Origin: a virus
Reading direction: 5' to 3' (one strand)
Length of the DNA stretch: 31,601 nucleotides
Virus record (IMG/VR): IMGVR_UViG_3300032820_000066
Location: 1 to 31,601 of that record
This document shows, in pieces, positions 14,823-21,141 of the stretch (its first letter is position 1; each line of letters opens with the position of its first letter). A program made the position numbers and the translations under genes. The notes under the pieces are model-generated. The model saw nothing but the letters and a program-made list of their open reading frames with translations. It was not told the DNA's origin and searched no databases.

Positions 14823-15323
14823 TCAATCCTTGACCAGTTCGCCATCAATCGTGCGTGCTTCAAGCTCGCGACCGATCGCACCGAATTGATCGAGCATTGC
14901 CGCCAGTCGACCATCAAGCGCTGTCGTCGTGATAGACGTAGGCTGATTGCTCGCTATTTGCCGCTTATCAAACATTATCGCCATTAATGTGCCTGCGTCG
15001 CGCGCGGACACTGGAACGCGCTGTACGGTCTTGTCGACGACCTTGTAGTCGCCGTATTCGAGCCGATCTTTGACCTCGCGGAACGATTGTTCGATCACGT
15101 CGTCGATCTGCGCGCGGATCTTGTCAGTTGTTTCATTGCGTAATGATGCTGAAAATTCATCCCACCATTCAGTCTCACGTTTCCAAGCGCTTAGCGTAGT
15201 CTCCGGGATACCTGTAGTTTCCGACACTTTCGACATCACGCCTACAACCAAATACAGCGCTACGGCGTGGCGTTTTTCGCTATCTGTATATGTGGTGTGT
15301 TGTGGCGTGATCGGATTGCGCAT
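14823..15323 (-). CDS. terS: Terminase small subunit-like protein
   Basis: 166 aa; ATG start without a strong ribosome-binding site. Residues ~12-55 form a helix-turn-helix (DSEKRHAVALYLVVGVMSKV, then GIPETTLSAWKRETEWWDE), as in small terminases that bind packaging sites. A helical oligomerisation part follows (IDDVIEQSFREVKDRLEYGD, VPVSARDAGTLMAIMFDKRQ). The SARDA...IMFDKRQ block is frequent in small terminases. It recognises phage DNA and hands it to TerL (7834-9285). It is unusual in being transcribed upstream of the main late promoter and far from terL. Confidence 0.72.
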   Translation of the reverse strand: MRNPITPQHTTYTDSEKRHAVALYLVVGVMSKVSETTGIPETTLSAWKRETEWWDEFSASLRNETTDKIRAQIDDVIEQSFREVKDRLEYGDYKVVDKTVQRVPVSARDAGTLMAIMFDKRQIASNQPTSITTTALDGRLAAMLDQFGAIGRELEARTIDGELVKD

Positions 15324-15340
15324 ATATTTCGATTAAATGC

Positions 15341-15369
15341 TTGTTATTCAAATCCCATTCGTTTATGGT
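15341..15369 (+). promoter_or_regulatory. Candidate sigma70 promoter for the small-gene block
   Basis: TTGTTA (15341-15346), 17-base spacer, TATGGT (15364-15369); each box matches 4 of 6 consensus bases. The predicted start is near 15376. The leader carries GGTGGC-AAA-GCCACC and CCGGG-CGCTAA-CCCGG hairpins (15366-15396). Moderate evidence only. Confidence 0.4.
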
Positions 15370-15420
15370 GGCAAAGCCACCGGGCGCTAACCCGGCCAAT
15401 AACCAAATCGGAGACCACAT

Positions 15421-16140
15421 ATGTCAACAACACTACCGGCCATATTATGGCGAGGTCCGTCTCAATTAGACGGCAAACCGATCATGCTAGTTGCCACACA
15501 CAACAGCCAAAATCCTAAAACTGGCGATATCGTACAAACCTGGATCTTGCGCGATGATATCGCACCGCATCACGCGATCCATACTGGCGACGACGCTAGC
15601 GTGTGCGGATCTTGTCCGCTCCGCGGCGAAATCGTCAACGGCCGTACCACGCACCGCGCATGCTACGTCCAGACTCACAACGCACCGCGCTCCATTTTCG
15701 CCAAGCATACGCGCGGCGGATATGCCGAATTGTCGATCACGCAAGCGCGGGAAGCACTGGCCGGGCGCGTCGTTCGGCTCGGCGCCTACGGCGATCCCGC
15801 CGCGGTACCGATCGCCGTATGGGACCGAATAATGCGCGACACTGTCGCCCATACCGGATATACGCATCAATGGCAGCGTTTTTCCGCGATCGCGCGCTAT
15901 TGCATGGCGTCGGTCGAAAGCGAAACGCAAGCCGCAAAAGCGCACGCGCGCGGTTTCCGGACCTTCCGCGTCGGTCTCGGTCGCACCAAAACCGAGGCAG
16001 TGTGCCCCGCCAGCCATGAAGCAGGCCGTAAACTAAACTGCGCGCAATGCCTAGCGTGTAGTGGTCGCACAGGTCGCCGTACTGCTGACATTGTTATTGC
16101 ACCGCACGGCAACGGCGCCAAATACGTTACAGCCGCGTAG
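15421..16140 (+). CDS. Conserved Cys-rich phage protein, first gene of block B
   Basis: 239 aa; ATG with GGAG 8 bases upstream. The protein has clustered cysteines: CGSCPLR (62-65), CYV (81), CMAS, then CPASHEAGRKLNCAQCLACSG near the C-terminus. This suggests zinc or iron-sulfur binding. Other conserved-looking blocks are GGYAELS, VVRLGAYGDPAAVPIAVWDRI, YTHQWQRF and SVESETQAAKAHARGFRTFRV. It matches a widespread uncharacterised phage family (I believe DUF7227-like, from memory). The function is unknown. It is the only gene of the block not preceded by the repeated hairpin cassette, so it may be the original promoter-proximal gene. Confidence 0.65.
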   Translation: MSTTLPAILWRGPSQLDGKPIMLVATHNSQNPKTGDIVQTWILRDDIAPHHAIHTGDDASVCGSCPLRGEIVNGRTTHRACYVQTHNAPRSIFAKHTRGGYAELSITQAREALAGRVVRLGAYGDPAAVPIAVWDRIMRDTVAHTGYTHQWQRFSAIARYCMASVESETQAAKAHARGFRTFRVGLGRTKTEAVCPASHEAGRKLNCAQCLACSGRTGRRTADIVIAPHGNGAKYVTAA

Positions 16141-16141
16141 G

Positions 16142-16230
16142 GACGCATCCAGGTATAACGCATCCGTGCGGTGCGTTATCCCGGGCAGCGACCCCGACAC
16201 CGAAATCAACCTAAACTGGAGACACTGAAA
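16142..16230 (+). repeat. Intergenic hairpin cassette copy 1
   Basis: Begins GACGCATCCAGG, core stem TAACGCA/TGCGTTA around TCCGTGCGG, then CCCGGGCAGCG and the leader ending CTGGAGACACTGAAA directly before ATG 16231. The outer stem is imperfect in this copy (GACGC against GCGAC). Leader type 1 (CGACACCGAAATCAACC). Confidence 0.92.
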
Positions 16231-16434
16231 ATGGACGACGCAATCTACCGCATCACCAACGTCGAAGATGGAACCGCGGCTTGTGTGTATCTTAACTCTG
16301 ACGGCGCGCGCTTTAACGTTGTGCTTCGCGACACTGACTGTGACGAAACGATACGCACGATCATCGTAGCGGACTACGCAAGAGCGACCGCAATCGCCGA
16401 CAGCGTCGCCGCGTTAGCTAAAGCCGACGACTAG
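16231..16434 (+). CDS. Unknown 67-aa acidic protein
   Basis: ATG 16231, 9 bases after the GGAG of the conserved leader; upstream in-frame ATG/TTG codons lie within the hairpin cassette and are rejected. The sequence has an alpha/beta look: IYRITNVEDGTAACVYLNSD, ARFNVVLRD, TIRTIIVADYARATAIADSV. Two Cys (residues 18 and 37) do not form a motif. The last 20 residues are an Ala/Asp-rich helix. No family is recognised. It is likely a small host-interaction or regulatory protein of the kind phages encode in such blocks. Confidence 0.6.
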   Translation: MDDAIYRITNVEDGTAACVYLNSDGARFNVVLRDTDCDETIRTIIVADYARATAIADSVAALAKADD

Positions 16435-16435
16435 A

Positions 16436-16525
16436 GACGCATCCAGGTATAACGCATCCGTGCGGTGCGTTATCCCGGGCAGCGTCCCGAAACGAAACTT
16501 AAAACCAAAATTGGAGACACTAAAA
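16436..16525 (+). repeat. Intergenic hairpin cassette copy 2
   Basis: Outer stem GACGC/GCGTC, core stem TAACGCA/TGCGTTA, loop TCCGTGCGG; leader type 2 (CGAAACGAAAC) and TTGGAGACACTAAAA before ATG 16526. Confidence 0.92.
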
Positions 16526-16789
16526 ATGAAATTTAAAACGATCACAGAATGGGTCGATCTAAACAACAATAGGGGCAACAAGTTTCTCGAATGCGTAAAC
16601 TTCGACGATTTCGAGGCGGCACGGCGGCTCGCCGAATCGGAATGTCGGTGGGAGTGCACGCTGGAAGCTGTTGTCGTTTGTGCCACATCGAACAAAGTAC
16701 TGTGGTCGAGTACCGGCGATTACATCTCCATCCATCACCCGGGCGCATACTACCAACCGCATCCGGTGGGCGAATCGTATTGCAGTTAG
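16526..16789 (+). CDS. Unknown 87-aa protein
   Basis: ATG 16526 directly after the conserved leader. The sequence begins MKFKTITEWVDLNNNRGNKF and continues with ECVNFDDFEAARRLAESECRW, ECTLEAVVVCATSNKVLW and YISIHHPGAYYQPHP. It has four Cys but no regular spacing. It is probably a small alpha/beta domain. No family is recognised; the cassette-type leader on both sides supports expression. Confidence 0.6.
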   Translation: MKFKTITEWVDLNNNRGNKFLECVNFDDFEAARRLAESECRWECTLEAVVVCATSNKVLWSSTGDYISIHHPGAYYQPHPVGESYCS

Positions 16790-16878
16790 GACGCATCCAG
16801 GTATAACGCATCCGTATCGGTGCGTTATCCCGGGCAGCGTCCCGACACCGAAATCAACCTAAACTGGAGACACTGAAA
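16790..16878 (+). repeat. Intergenic hairpin cassette copy 3
   Basis: GGACGC/GCGTCC outer stem, core stem TAACGCA/TGCGTTA with a one-base-longer loop (TCCGTATCGG), leader type 1, CTGGAGACACTGAAA before ATG 16879. The length change is confined to the loop, as expected for a selected stem. Confidence 0.92.
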
Positions 16879-17148
16879 ATGACAGACAACCTTACTACAC
16901 CATCGATCGAACTGCTGCGACTACTCGCAGAAGATGCGATCAACTGGGGCGGCACTCCCGTCTACGGCCATAACGTGCAAAGCGATCACGAACGAAACGG
17001 CAACCTAACTGATCTCAAGAAAAAAGGACTCCTCGCCACCGATGACGAAATCATGCACGGCGAGCGAATTGTTTGGGTCCACTTTACCGCCACGGGTAGA
17101 AAATTTATCAAGGACACATTCAGTATCGACATAGAAGCAATGAGCTAG
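16879..17148 (+). CDS. Small winged-helix-like protein
   Basis: 89 aa starting at ATG 16879. Residues 8-85 look like a winged helix: SIELLRLLAEDAINWGG (helix 1), NGNLTDLKKKGLLAT (recognition helix region), then a strand pair DDEIMHGERIVWVHFTATGR (wing) and a final helix FIKDTFSIDIEAM. The phrase LxxLKKKGLL...WVxFTxxGR is typical of MarR/wHTH folds. It may bind DNA or only use the fold for protein contacts. No closer family is recognised. Confidence 0.55.
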   Translation: MTDNLTTPSIELLRLLAEDAINWGGTPVYGHNVQSDHERNGNLTDLKKKGLLATDDEIMHGERIVWVHFTATGRKFIKDTFSIDIEAMS

Positions 17149-17149
17149 A

Positions 17150-17241
17150 GACGCGATCAGGTATAGCGCATCCGTGCGGTGCGTTATCCCGGGCATCGTC
17201 CCGAAACGAAACCACAAACTAAACTAGGAGACACTGAAAAA
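17150..17241 (+). repeat. Intergenic hairpin cassette copy 4
   Basis: GACGCGATCAGG start, core stem TAGCGCA/TGCGTTA (one G-U pair), ATCGTC end, leader type 2, TAGGAGACACTGAAAA before ATG 17242. Its flanks match copies 5 and 6 while its core matches copy 7: a mosaic. Confidence 0.92.
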
Positions 17242-17766
17242 ATGGACAACAAAATCATCACTCAAGTGACAATACACCACGCCAACTATAAAGCGCTCAC
17301 GCGCGAAAGCCGCGCGGATATTAGGGACGGCGACATCGGCGCGATACTCGTAAATTGGCCACCGTTCAACCCTGAAACCCGCCGAACCGTCGAGGACATA
17401 CCACTAGATCGCTTTAGTGGATACTACCCGGTCGCGCGATTTGAACTCATCGACGACGCGGCGCCATTCCACCCCACGTTCGAGATCCTGGAATACGCAT
17501 TTTCGCGAACGAATAGCGTCGATCGCGCCTGGACTGATCGTTGGGCGGATAACGTCATTGCCTTTAACGGTCACACTGCGCATCGGTCGACTAGCGTTGG
17601 CGACGTGATCGTGATCGATAACGGGCTACCGCAATCCGGCCGTTTTGCAGTCACGCCGATCGGCTTTAGTGAATTGCCGAGGTTAAGCAGTCTCGACACG
17701 TACATGATCGCCAACTCGCGCAAATCAGGGCAACCCGTGACAATTAAGGGCGTCACCTACGCTTAG
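17242..17766 (+). CDS. YodL-like protein
   Basis: 174 aa from ATG 17242. The N-terminal part contains IHHANYKALTRESRADIRDGD and LVNWPPFNPETRRTVEDIPLDRFSG. The C-terminal part reads EYAFSRTNSVDRAWTDRW, then NGHTAHRSTSVGDVIVID and GRFAVTPIGFSELP. The block HRSxSVGDVIxID followed by an aromatic/Gly-Phe end is characteristic of the YodL domain, often found in antirestriction-type or mobile-element proteins. I rate that resemblance as moderate. The activity is unknown. It is encoded in the hairpin-cassette block with one cassette on each side. Confidence 0.5.
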   Translation: MDNKIITQVTIHHANYKALTRESRADIRDGDIGAILVNWPPFNPETRRTVEDIPLDRFSGYYPVARFELIDDAAPFHPTFEILEYAFSRTNSVDRAWTDRWADNVIAFNGHTAHRSTSVGDVIVIDNGLPQSGRFAVTPIGFSELPRLSSLDTYMIANSRKSGQPVTIKGVTYA

Positions 17767-17857
17767 GACGCAATCAGGTTTAGCGCGTCGGCTTCGGCGC
17801 GCTAAGCCGGGCATCGTCCCGAAACGAAACCACATAACCAAATTGGAGACACTGAAA
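17767..17857 (+). repeat. Intergenic hairpin cassette copy 5
   Basis: GGACG/CGTCC outer stem; the core stem changed to TTAGCGCG/CGCGCTAA with CTTCGG in the loop, so both arms changed together. Leader type 2, TTGGAGACACTGAAA before ATG 17858. Confidence 0.92.
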
Positions 17858-18397
17858 ATGAAATATCCCGACACGAAAATTGAAAGCGCGTGCGCCATCA
17901 AGGACGTCCGCCAGGCGCTGCAACAACCGCACTATGATGCGATACACGATCGACTCGTATCGACCGACGGCAGTATTTTAGCAGCGCTACCTGTAGTGTA
18001 CCCGGGCGCCCCCGGCGTATCCGGCGCCGTGCCGATCGACGCGATAAAGCACGCGCGCAAAACAAAGCTGCGCGGCTTCGATCCCGCGATCGACGCAACC
18101 GATCCGGACGTTGTATCGGTTAGCGGCGCGACCTTCACCCGCCCGCGCGACGTGCAATTCCCGGATTATCAGAAAGTGATCGTAGACAAAGCGGTCGACA
18201 CTCCGGATATTTGCATCGACGCGGCGCTGTTGAAACGGCTCGCCGATGCACTGCACGATCGCAATAGTAAAGATCGCCGAGTCAGTCTGTACCTAGCGCG
18301 AAACACCGACGGCACTGTCGACACGCGCGGACCTATCCGCGTGGAAGCGGCGGACCCGGACCGGCTTGGTCTGATCATGCCGTGTCGCATCGACTAG
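17858..18397 (+). CDS. Divergent sliding-clamp-like protein
   Basis: 179 aa from ATG 17858. The layout resembles phage beta-clamp-like proteins: AIKDVRQALQQPHYDAI, RLVSTDGSILAALPVVY, GAVPIDAIKHARK, then VQFPDYQKVIVD (the FPDY-x-VI block seen in clamp-fold families), ICIDAALLKRLADAL, RVSLYLAR, and a terminal PIRVEAADPDRLGLIMPCRID. E. coli beta clamp ends in a similar MPMRL. At 179 aa it is half the normal clamp length, so an oligomer would be needed to close a ring. If correct it could tether the family A polymerase at 28307-30274. Identification is from pattern memory only. Confidence 0.5.
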   Translation: MKYPDTKIESACAIKDVRQALQQPHYDAIHDRLVSTDGSILAALPVVYPGAPGVSGAVPIDAIKHARKTKLRGFDPAIDATDPDVVSVSGATFTRPRDVQFPDYQKVIVDKAVDTPDICIDAALLKRLADALHDRNSKDRRVSLYLARNTDGTVDTRGPIRVEAADPDRLGLIMPCRID

Positions 18398-18398
18398 C

Positions 18399-18488
18399 GG
18401 ACGCGATCAGGTTTAGCGCGTCGGCTTCGGCGCGCTAAGCCGGGCATCGTCCCGACACCGAAATCAACCTAAACTGGAGACACTGAAA
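18399..18488 (+). repeat. Intergenic hairpin cassette copy 6
   Basis: GGACG/CGTCC outer stem, core stem TTAGCGCG/CGCGCTAA as copy 5, but leader type 1 as copies 1 and 3, CTGGAGACACTGAAA before ATG 18489. Confidence 0.92.
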
Positions 18489-19382
18489 ATGAGCAAAACA
18501 TTCGATCCTAATAACCCGTTCGCCGATCTAGACACCGGCGAGTTCGACGGCGAACTCGCCGTCCCGGATGCACCGATCCGCGCGTTCCCGGACCCGGACA
18601 GCCCGAACGCCCCTAAACCAAAATTTGAAGGTGAGCGGCACGCGTGCGAAAAGTGCGACGGCTCCGGCGTCGTAACCTGGGGTTATCGATACGTACGCAC
18701 TGGCAAGTGCTTTAAATGCAATGGGTCCGGCTTTTTCAAGACGTCGCCCGCCGCACGTCGCGAGGCGCGAATCCGCCGCGCGAACAACAAAGTACGCAAA
18801 GCCGATAAGTGGTTCGCGGCGCATCCTGAGATCACTGCCTGGATGCTTCAGAGCGCGCCCACGTTTGACTTCGCGCAGTCATTGCACGACGCCGTAGTCC
18901 AGTACGGATCGCTCACTGACGGGCAACTCGCCGCAGCTGAGAAGTGTGTAGCGAAGGTCGCGCGGTTCAAAGCCGAACGCGACGCGCCCCGCACCGCGGA
19001 TACCCAGGTCACTTGGGCTGCAACACTGATCGGCGCTTTCGATACCGCGCGCGCTACCGGCCTCAAACGGCTGCGGCTGATCATCGGCGATCTGACGTTC
19101 AGCCCGGCGGCGCCGGGATCGACAAACCCCGGGTGCTTGTACGTTAAAGACGGCGCGCAGTATCTTGGCAAAATCACCCCGGCGGGTGGCTTTTTCAAAG
19201 TACGCGAATGCACGCCGGAACACGTCGCCGAGCTTGAAAGTATCGGCGCCGATCCGCTAGCGGCCGCGCTATTACACGGGCAACAAACCGGGCAGTGTTC
19301 CTGCTGCGGTCGCGAATTGACGAACCCGGACAGCATCGAGCGCGGCATAGGCCCGATCTGCGCCGCGCGATGGGGATGGTAA
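18489..19382 (+). CDS. DnaJ-type zinc finger plus DUF6011 protein
   Basis: 297 aa from ATG 18489. The N-terminal ~45 residues are acidic and Pro-rich. Residues ~53-83 have CEKCDGSGVV, a spacer, and CFKCNGSGFF, the two CxxCxGxG halves of a DnaJ central zinc finger. The middle is helical (ITAWMLQSAPTFDFAQSLHD, LAAAEKCVAKVARFKAERD), followed by a beta part (LRLIIGDLTFSPAAPG, GCLYVKDGAQYLGKI). The C-terminus GQCSCCGRELTNPDSIERGI then GPICAARWGW is a clear DUF6011 zinc-binding motif. Such multi-zinc proteins occur widely in phages and actinobacteria; the function is unknown, probably nucleic-acid or protein binding. Confidence 0.72.
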   Translation: MSKTFDPNNPFADLDTGEFDGELAVPDAPIRAFPDPDSPNAPKPKFEGERHACEKCDGSGVVTWGYRYVRTGKCFKCNGSGFFKTSPAARREARIRRANNKVRKADKWFAAHPEITAWMLQSAPTFDFAQSLHDAVVQYGSLTDGQLAAAEKCVAKVARFKAERDAPRTADTQVTWAATLIGAFDTARATGLKRLRLIIGDLTFSPAAPGSTNPGCLYVKDGAQYLGKITPAGGFFKVRECTPEHVAELESIGADPLAAALLHGQQTGQCSCCGRELTNPDSIERGIGPICAARWGW

Positions 19383-19472
19383 GACGCATCCAGGTATAGC
19401 GCATCCGTGTGGTGCGTTATCCCGGGCAGCGTCCCGAAACGAAAACACAAACTAACCTAGGAGATACCGAAA
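19383..19472 (+). repeat. Intergenic hairpin cassette copy 7
   Basis: GACGC/GCGTC outer stem, core TAGCGCA/TGCGTTA with a G-U pair, loop TCCGTGTGG, leader type 2 ending TAGGAGATACCGAAA before ATG 19473. Confidence 0.92.
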
Positions 19473-19844
19473 ATGTTAAACGGCGAAAATGTAAAATTAT
19501 TTGATGTATTAGTACCATTCGCGGATTTCGAACCCGACATCCCCGCCGCAGATTTAGCACGCTTTGCAAAAGCGACCGACTACGAGGTGTTCGACGTCGA
19601 CGGTGATCAATTCGCGGAAGTCGTCAAAACCGCCGAAACGTCGGCGGATTTTATCGAGAGTTCAAGTCACTGGCGCGAGCGTACACCCCCAAAACACGTA
19701 ACGATCGACGGCTTGCCCGTCGTCGCCTGGGCATCCGTCCAGGTACGGCGCGGCGACACACGACAACCGCTATCGGTCGTCGACTTCGGCAACTGGCGCC
19801 TGTCGGTCGACGTCGATCTGGCAAATTGGTGGGACCAGGACTAG
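19473..19844 (+). CDS. Unknown 123-aa acidic protein
   Basis: ATG 19473 after the GGAGATACCGAAA leader. It is acidic and rich in Asp/Val: LFDVLVPFADFEPDIPAADL, DYEVFDVDGDQFAEVVKT, SSHWRERTPPKHVTIDGLPV, VDFGNWRLSVDVDLANWWDQ. The C-terminal half is beta-rich. No family is recognised. The acidity and small size resemble phage host-takeover or DNA-mimic proteins, but there is no direct evidence. It is followed by the perfect hairpin at 19856-19882 in place of the standard cassette. Confidence 0.6.
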   Translation: MLNGENVKLFDVLVPFADFEPDIPAADLARFAKATDYEVFDVDGDQFAEVVKTAETSADFIESSSHWRERTPPKHVTIDGLPVVAWASVQVRRGDTRQPLSVVDFGNWRLSVDVDLANWWDQD

Positions 19845-19855
19845 CAGCCCAAACC

Positions 19856-19882
19856 CCGGCGCGTAAATTTACAGCGCGCCGG
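19856..19882 (+). terminator. Degenerate block-B hairpin (perfect 8-bp stem)
   Basis: CCGGCGCG (19856-19863) pairs with CGCGCCGG (19875-19882) across an 11-base AT-rich loop. It replaces the cassette hairpin at the equivalent intergenic position. No T run follows, so it may stabilise RNA ends rather than terminate. Confidence 0.6.
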
Positions 19883-19911
19883 ACCTTTAACTAAAATCGG
19901 AGAACACGAAA

Positions 19912-20103
19912 ATGAAAACCAAACGTTCGATGAAGCTCAGGACTTGCAATGAGTGTGAGTCGGAAATAAACAAAGGCGATCAATACGGGCAACGGTCAAA
20001 GCGGATCGGCCAAACGGGGATGGCCTCTTACGACGGTACTGTTCGTAGCTGGGAGCCGTACTACGTGAAGGTAGACGTTTGTGCCGTCTGCGCCGCGCGG
20101 TAA
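19912..20103 (+). CDS. Small zinc-ribbon protein
   Basis: 63 aa; ATG with GGAGAACACGAAA leader. Two CxxC pairs, CNEC (residues 12-15) and CAVC (58-61), frame a beta-rich middle (INKGDQYGQRSKRI, PYYVKVDVCAVC), forming one zinc ribbon. Similar tiny proteins are common in phage early regions and often bind nucleic acid or host proteins. Nothing shows the target. Confidence 0.65.
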   Translation: MKTKRSMKLRTCNECESEINKGDQYGQRSKRIGQTGMASYDGTVRSWEPYYVKVDVCAVCAAR

Positions 20104-20109
20104 AGAAGC

Positions 20110-20140
20110 GCCCCCGGCGTGCGCTAACACGCTCGGGGGC
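20110..20140 (+). terminator. Long GC-rich hairpin
   Basis: GCCCCCGGCGTG pairs with CACGCTCGGGGGC: twelve base pairs with one bulged T and a CGCTAA loop, the same loop as in the hairpin at 15381-15396. The following bases are TGTCGCGG, not a T run, so termination would need another factor. The rest of the 20104-20217 gap holds only a TATACT box and the next leader. Confidence 0.6.
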
Positions 20141-20217
20141 TGTCGCGGCTCACAATCGGAGGAGATGAGCCCCGCGTGATCGAATTATACTCTAAATCAA
20201 TCTAGGAGATCGAAACA

Positions 20218-20439
20218 ATGTCTAAAAACACCCACGGCGGCAGGCGCCCCGGCGCCGGTCGCCCGACGATCGACGGCGTGAAACGCGTGCAGCGTAATAT
20301 CGTCCTGCCGAAAACGTTGGCCGATCGGATCAAGCACGTCGCAAAACAGACTAAGCTGAGTCATTCCGAAGTTGTTGCACAAATGATCGCGCGCGGCTTC
20401 GATCAACTCGATCGCGAAACAGGAAACGTCCCAGGGTAA
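20218..20439 (+). CDS. Ribbon-helix-helix regulator with basic GRRPGAGRP arm
   Basis: 73 aa; ATG with AGGAG 9 bases upstream. Residues 7-16 GGRRPGAGRP are a minor-groove-binding arm seen in many phage RHH proteins. Residues ~25-60 (RNIVLPKTLADRIKHVAKQT, KLSHSEVVAQMIARGFDQL) give the strand-helix-helix of an Arc/MetJ-type fold. It probably binds DNA as a dimer and regulates phage genes. It is the last gene of block B and its stop lies inside the convergent palindrome. Confidence 0.75.
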   Translation: MSKNTHGGRRPGAGRPTIDGVKRVQRNIVLPKTLADRIKHVAKQTKLSHSEVVAQMIARGFDQLDRETGNVPG

Positions 20440-20459
20440 CTAAATACCCGTATTTAGTT
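20438..20459. terminator. Bidirectional terminator-like palindrome between convergent genes
   Basis: AACTAAATAC-CC-GTATTTAGTT: a 10-bp perfect inverted repeat containing the stop codons of both the RHH gene (plus) and the Rz1-like gene (minus). The short T tracts are weak, but the position between converging operons fits a two-way terminator. Confidence 0.65.
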
Positions 20460-20723
20460 ATCTGACGCGCACACAGCCGCATAGGCTTCGTTGTGCGCGA
20501 CGATCTGCTCTTTGTCCGCGCGCGTTAAACCCGAGAGATCCCCGGTAAGATAAATAGGATCGGCGAATGCGCAATCTGCGCTAGTCGTCGTCGTTTCCCG
20601 CTTATCTCGTTGGAAACTATAAAATGTCGAGCCCAAGGCTGCGCCCGTTTGCAGAACTTCTAGGGGGACGCAACCGATCGTCAAGCTGACCGCTATCAAG
20701 CCCACGCACACTGCGCTTAGCAT
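20454..20723 (-). CDS. Rz1-like outer-membrane spanin lipoprotein
   Basis: 89 aa from ATG 20723, nested partly in another frame inside the Rz-like gene. The N-terminus MLSAVCVGLIAVSLTIGC is a lipoprotein signal ending in a lipobox (LTIGC, Cys18). The mature part (VPLEVLQTGAALGSTFYSF, then a Thr-rich stretch and two more Cys) is short and periplasmic. A GTG at 20789 would add a 22-residue basic tail before the signal and is rejected. With Rz it should fuse inner and outer membranes in the last step of lysis of a Gram-negative host. Confidence 0.75.
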   Translation of the reverse strand: MLSAVCVGLIAVSLTIGCVPLEVLQTGAALGSTFYSFQRDKRETTTTSADCAFADPIYLTGDLSGLTRADKEQIVAHNEAYAAVCASDN

Positions 20724-20859
20724 CTTGCGCCGTGCGAACAGCTTTCTGCAACTCGATTTGCACTTTGCGCGCCTCAAGCGCTCGACCACTCAGATACGCC
20801 AACCAACAACTGACCGCCCACGCGCACGCGAAAAACAAAAAAATCCAGAGACCGATCAT
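20617..20859 (-). CDS. Rz-like inner-membrane spanin
   Basis: 80 aa; ATG overlapping the stop of the holin-like gene (ATGA). One N-terminal membrane segment (LWIFLFFACAWAVSCWLAYL, residues ~4-23) is followed by a charged coiled coil (ALEARKVQIELQKAVRTAQD) and a Pro/Arg-rich tail. It overlaps the Rz1-like gene in a different frame over 20617-20723, the standard spanin gene arrangement. It is shorter than lambda Rz (153 aa), but small spanins are common. Confidence 0.72.
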   Translation of the reverse strand: MIGLWIFLFFACAWAVSCWLAYLSGRALEARKVQIELQKAVRTAQDAKRSVRGLDSGQLDDRLRPPRSSANGRSLGLDIL

Positions 20860-21014
20860 TCGGCGCGGTTCGGTACTGCGTACACTAACACCGTGGTGAT
20901 CACGGTTCCGATCGCGGTGATCATCGCGGGACTCATTTCGAACCCTGTGTAGTGCGCGACAACCGTCGCGACACCGCCGACAACAGCCATAATGGCCTTG
21001 TTAAATTCACTCAT
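20856..21014 (-). CDS. Holin-like protein, 52 aa
   Basis: ATG 21014 with GGGGATCG upstream; the stop overlaps the Rz start. The protein begins MSEFNKAIMAVVGGVATVVA and has a second hydrophobic segment (AMITAIGTVITTVLVYAV), giving two membrane helices with a short polar turn and a charged end (PNRAE), the layout of small class II holins. It lies between the amidase and spanin genes, as lysis cassettes usually do. It should make the inner-membrane lesions that release the amidase. Confidence 0.7.
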   Translation of the reverse strand: MSEFNKAIMAVVGGVATVVAHYTGFEMSPAMITAIGTVITTVLVYAVPNRAE

Positions 21015-21141
21015 TTGTTCGATCCCCAATATTTTGCCGCGCCAGCCAACTGCTTGCAGCTATCAAAAATATACCCGCAACCATCAGTGCCGCGGCTGAA
21101 AAAGTCAGAACGCTATCTACCCGTCGCCGCGTCCATTTCAA
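21007..21141 (-). CDS. Small single-span membrane protein of the lysis cassette
   Basis: 44 aa with TTG start overlapping the amidase stop (TTGA); the stop overlaps the holin-like start by 8 bases. A basic N-terminus (KWTRRR) precedes one membrane helix (VLTFSAAALMVAGIFLIAAS) and a polar tail (RQNIGDRTNE). The positive-inside pattern suggests N-in topology. It may be an antiholin or accessory pore protein. The overlap at both ends supports a real gene; the TTG start is less certain. Confidence 0.5.
   Translation of the reverse strand: MKWTRRRVDSVLTFSAAALMVAGIFLIAASSWLARQNIGDRTNE

Noticed and set aside
14690-14917. Minus-strand 75-aa frame across the late promoter
   Set aside because: It overlaps terS in another frame and runs through the inverted repeat and both promoter boxes, without a good ribosome-binding site.
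16171-17241. Longer N-termini beginning MRYPGQRP or MRCVIPGS for several small genes
   Set aside because: These come from translating the hairpin cassette. The true starts directly follow the conserved GGAGACACTGAAA leader.
16142-19472. CRISPR-like regularly spaced repeats
   Set aside because: The repeats are ~90 bases, 270-990 bases apart, and each interval is a complete gene with its own start and stop; no cas genes are present.
20162-20180. Four-codon ORF (MSPA) after GGAGGAG
   Set aside because: The spacing from the Shine-Dalgarno to ATG is only about 2-3 bases and nothing couples it to a gene.
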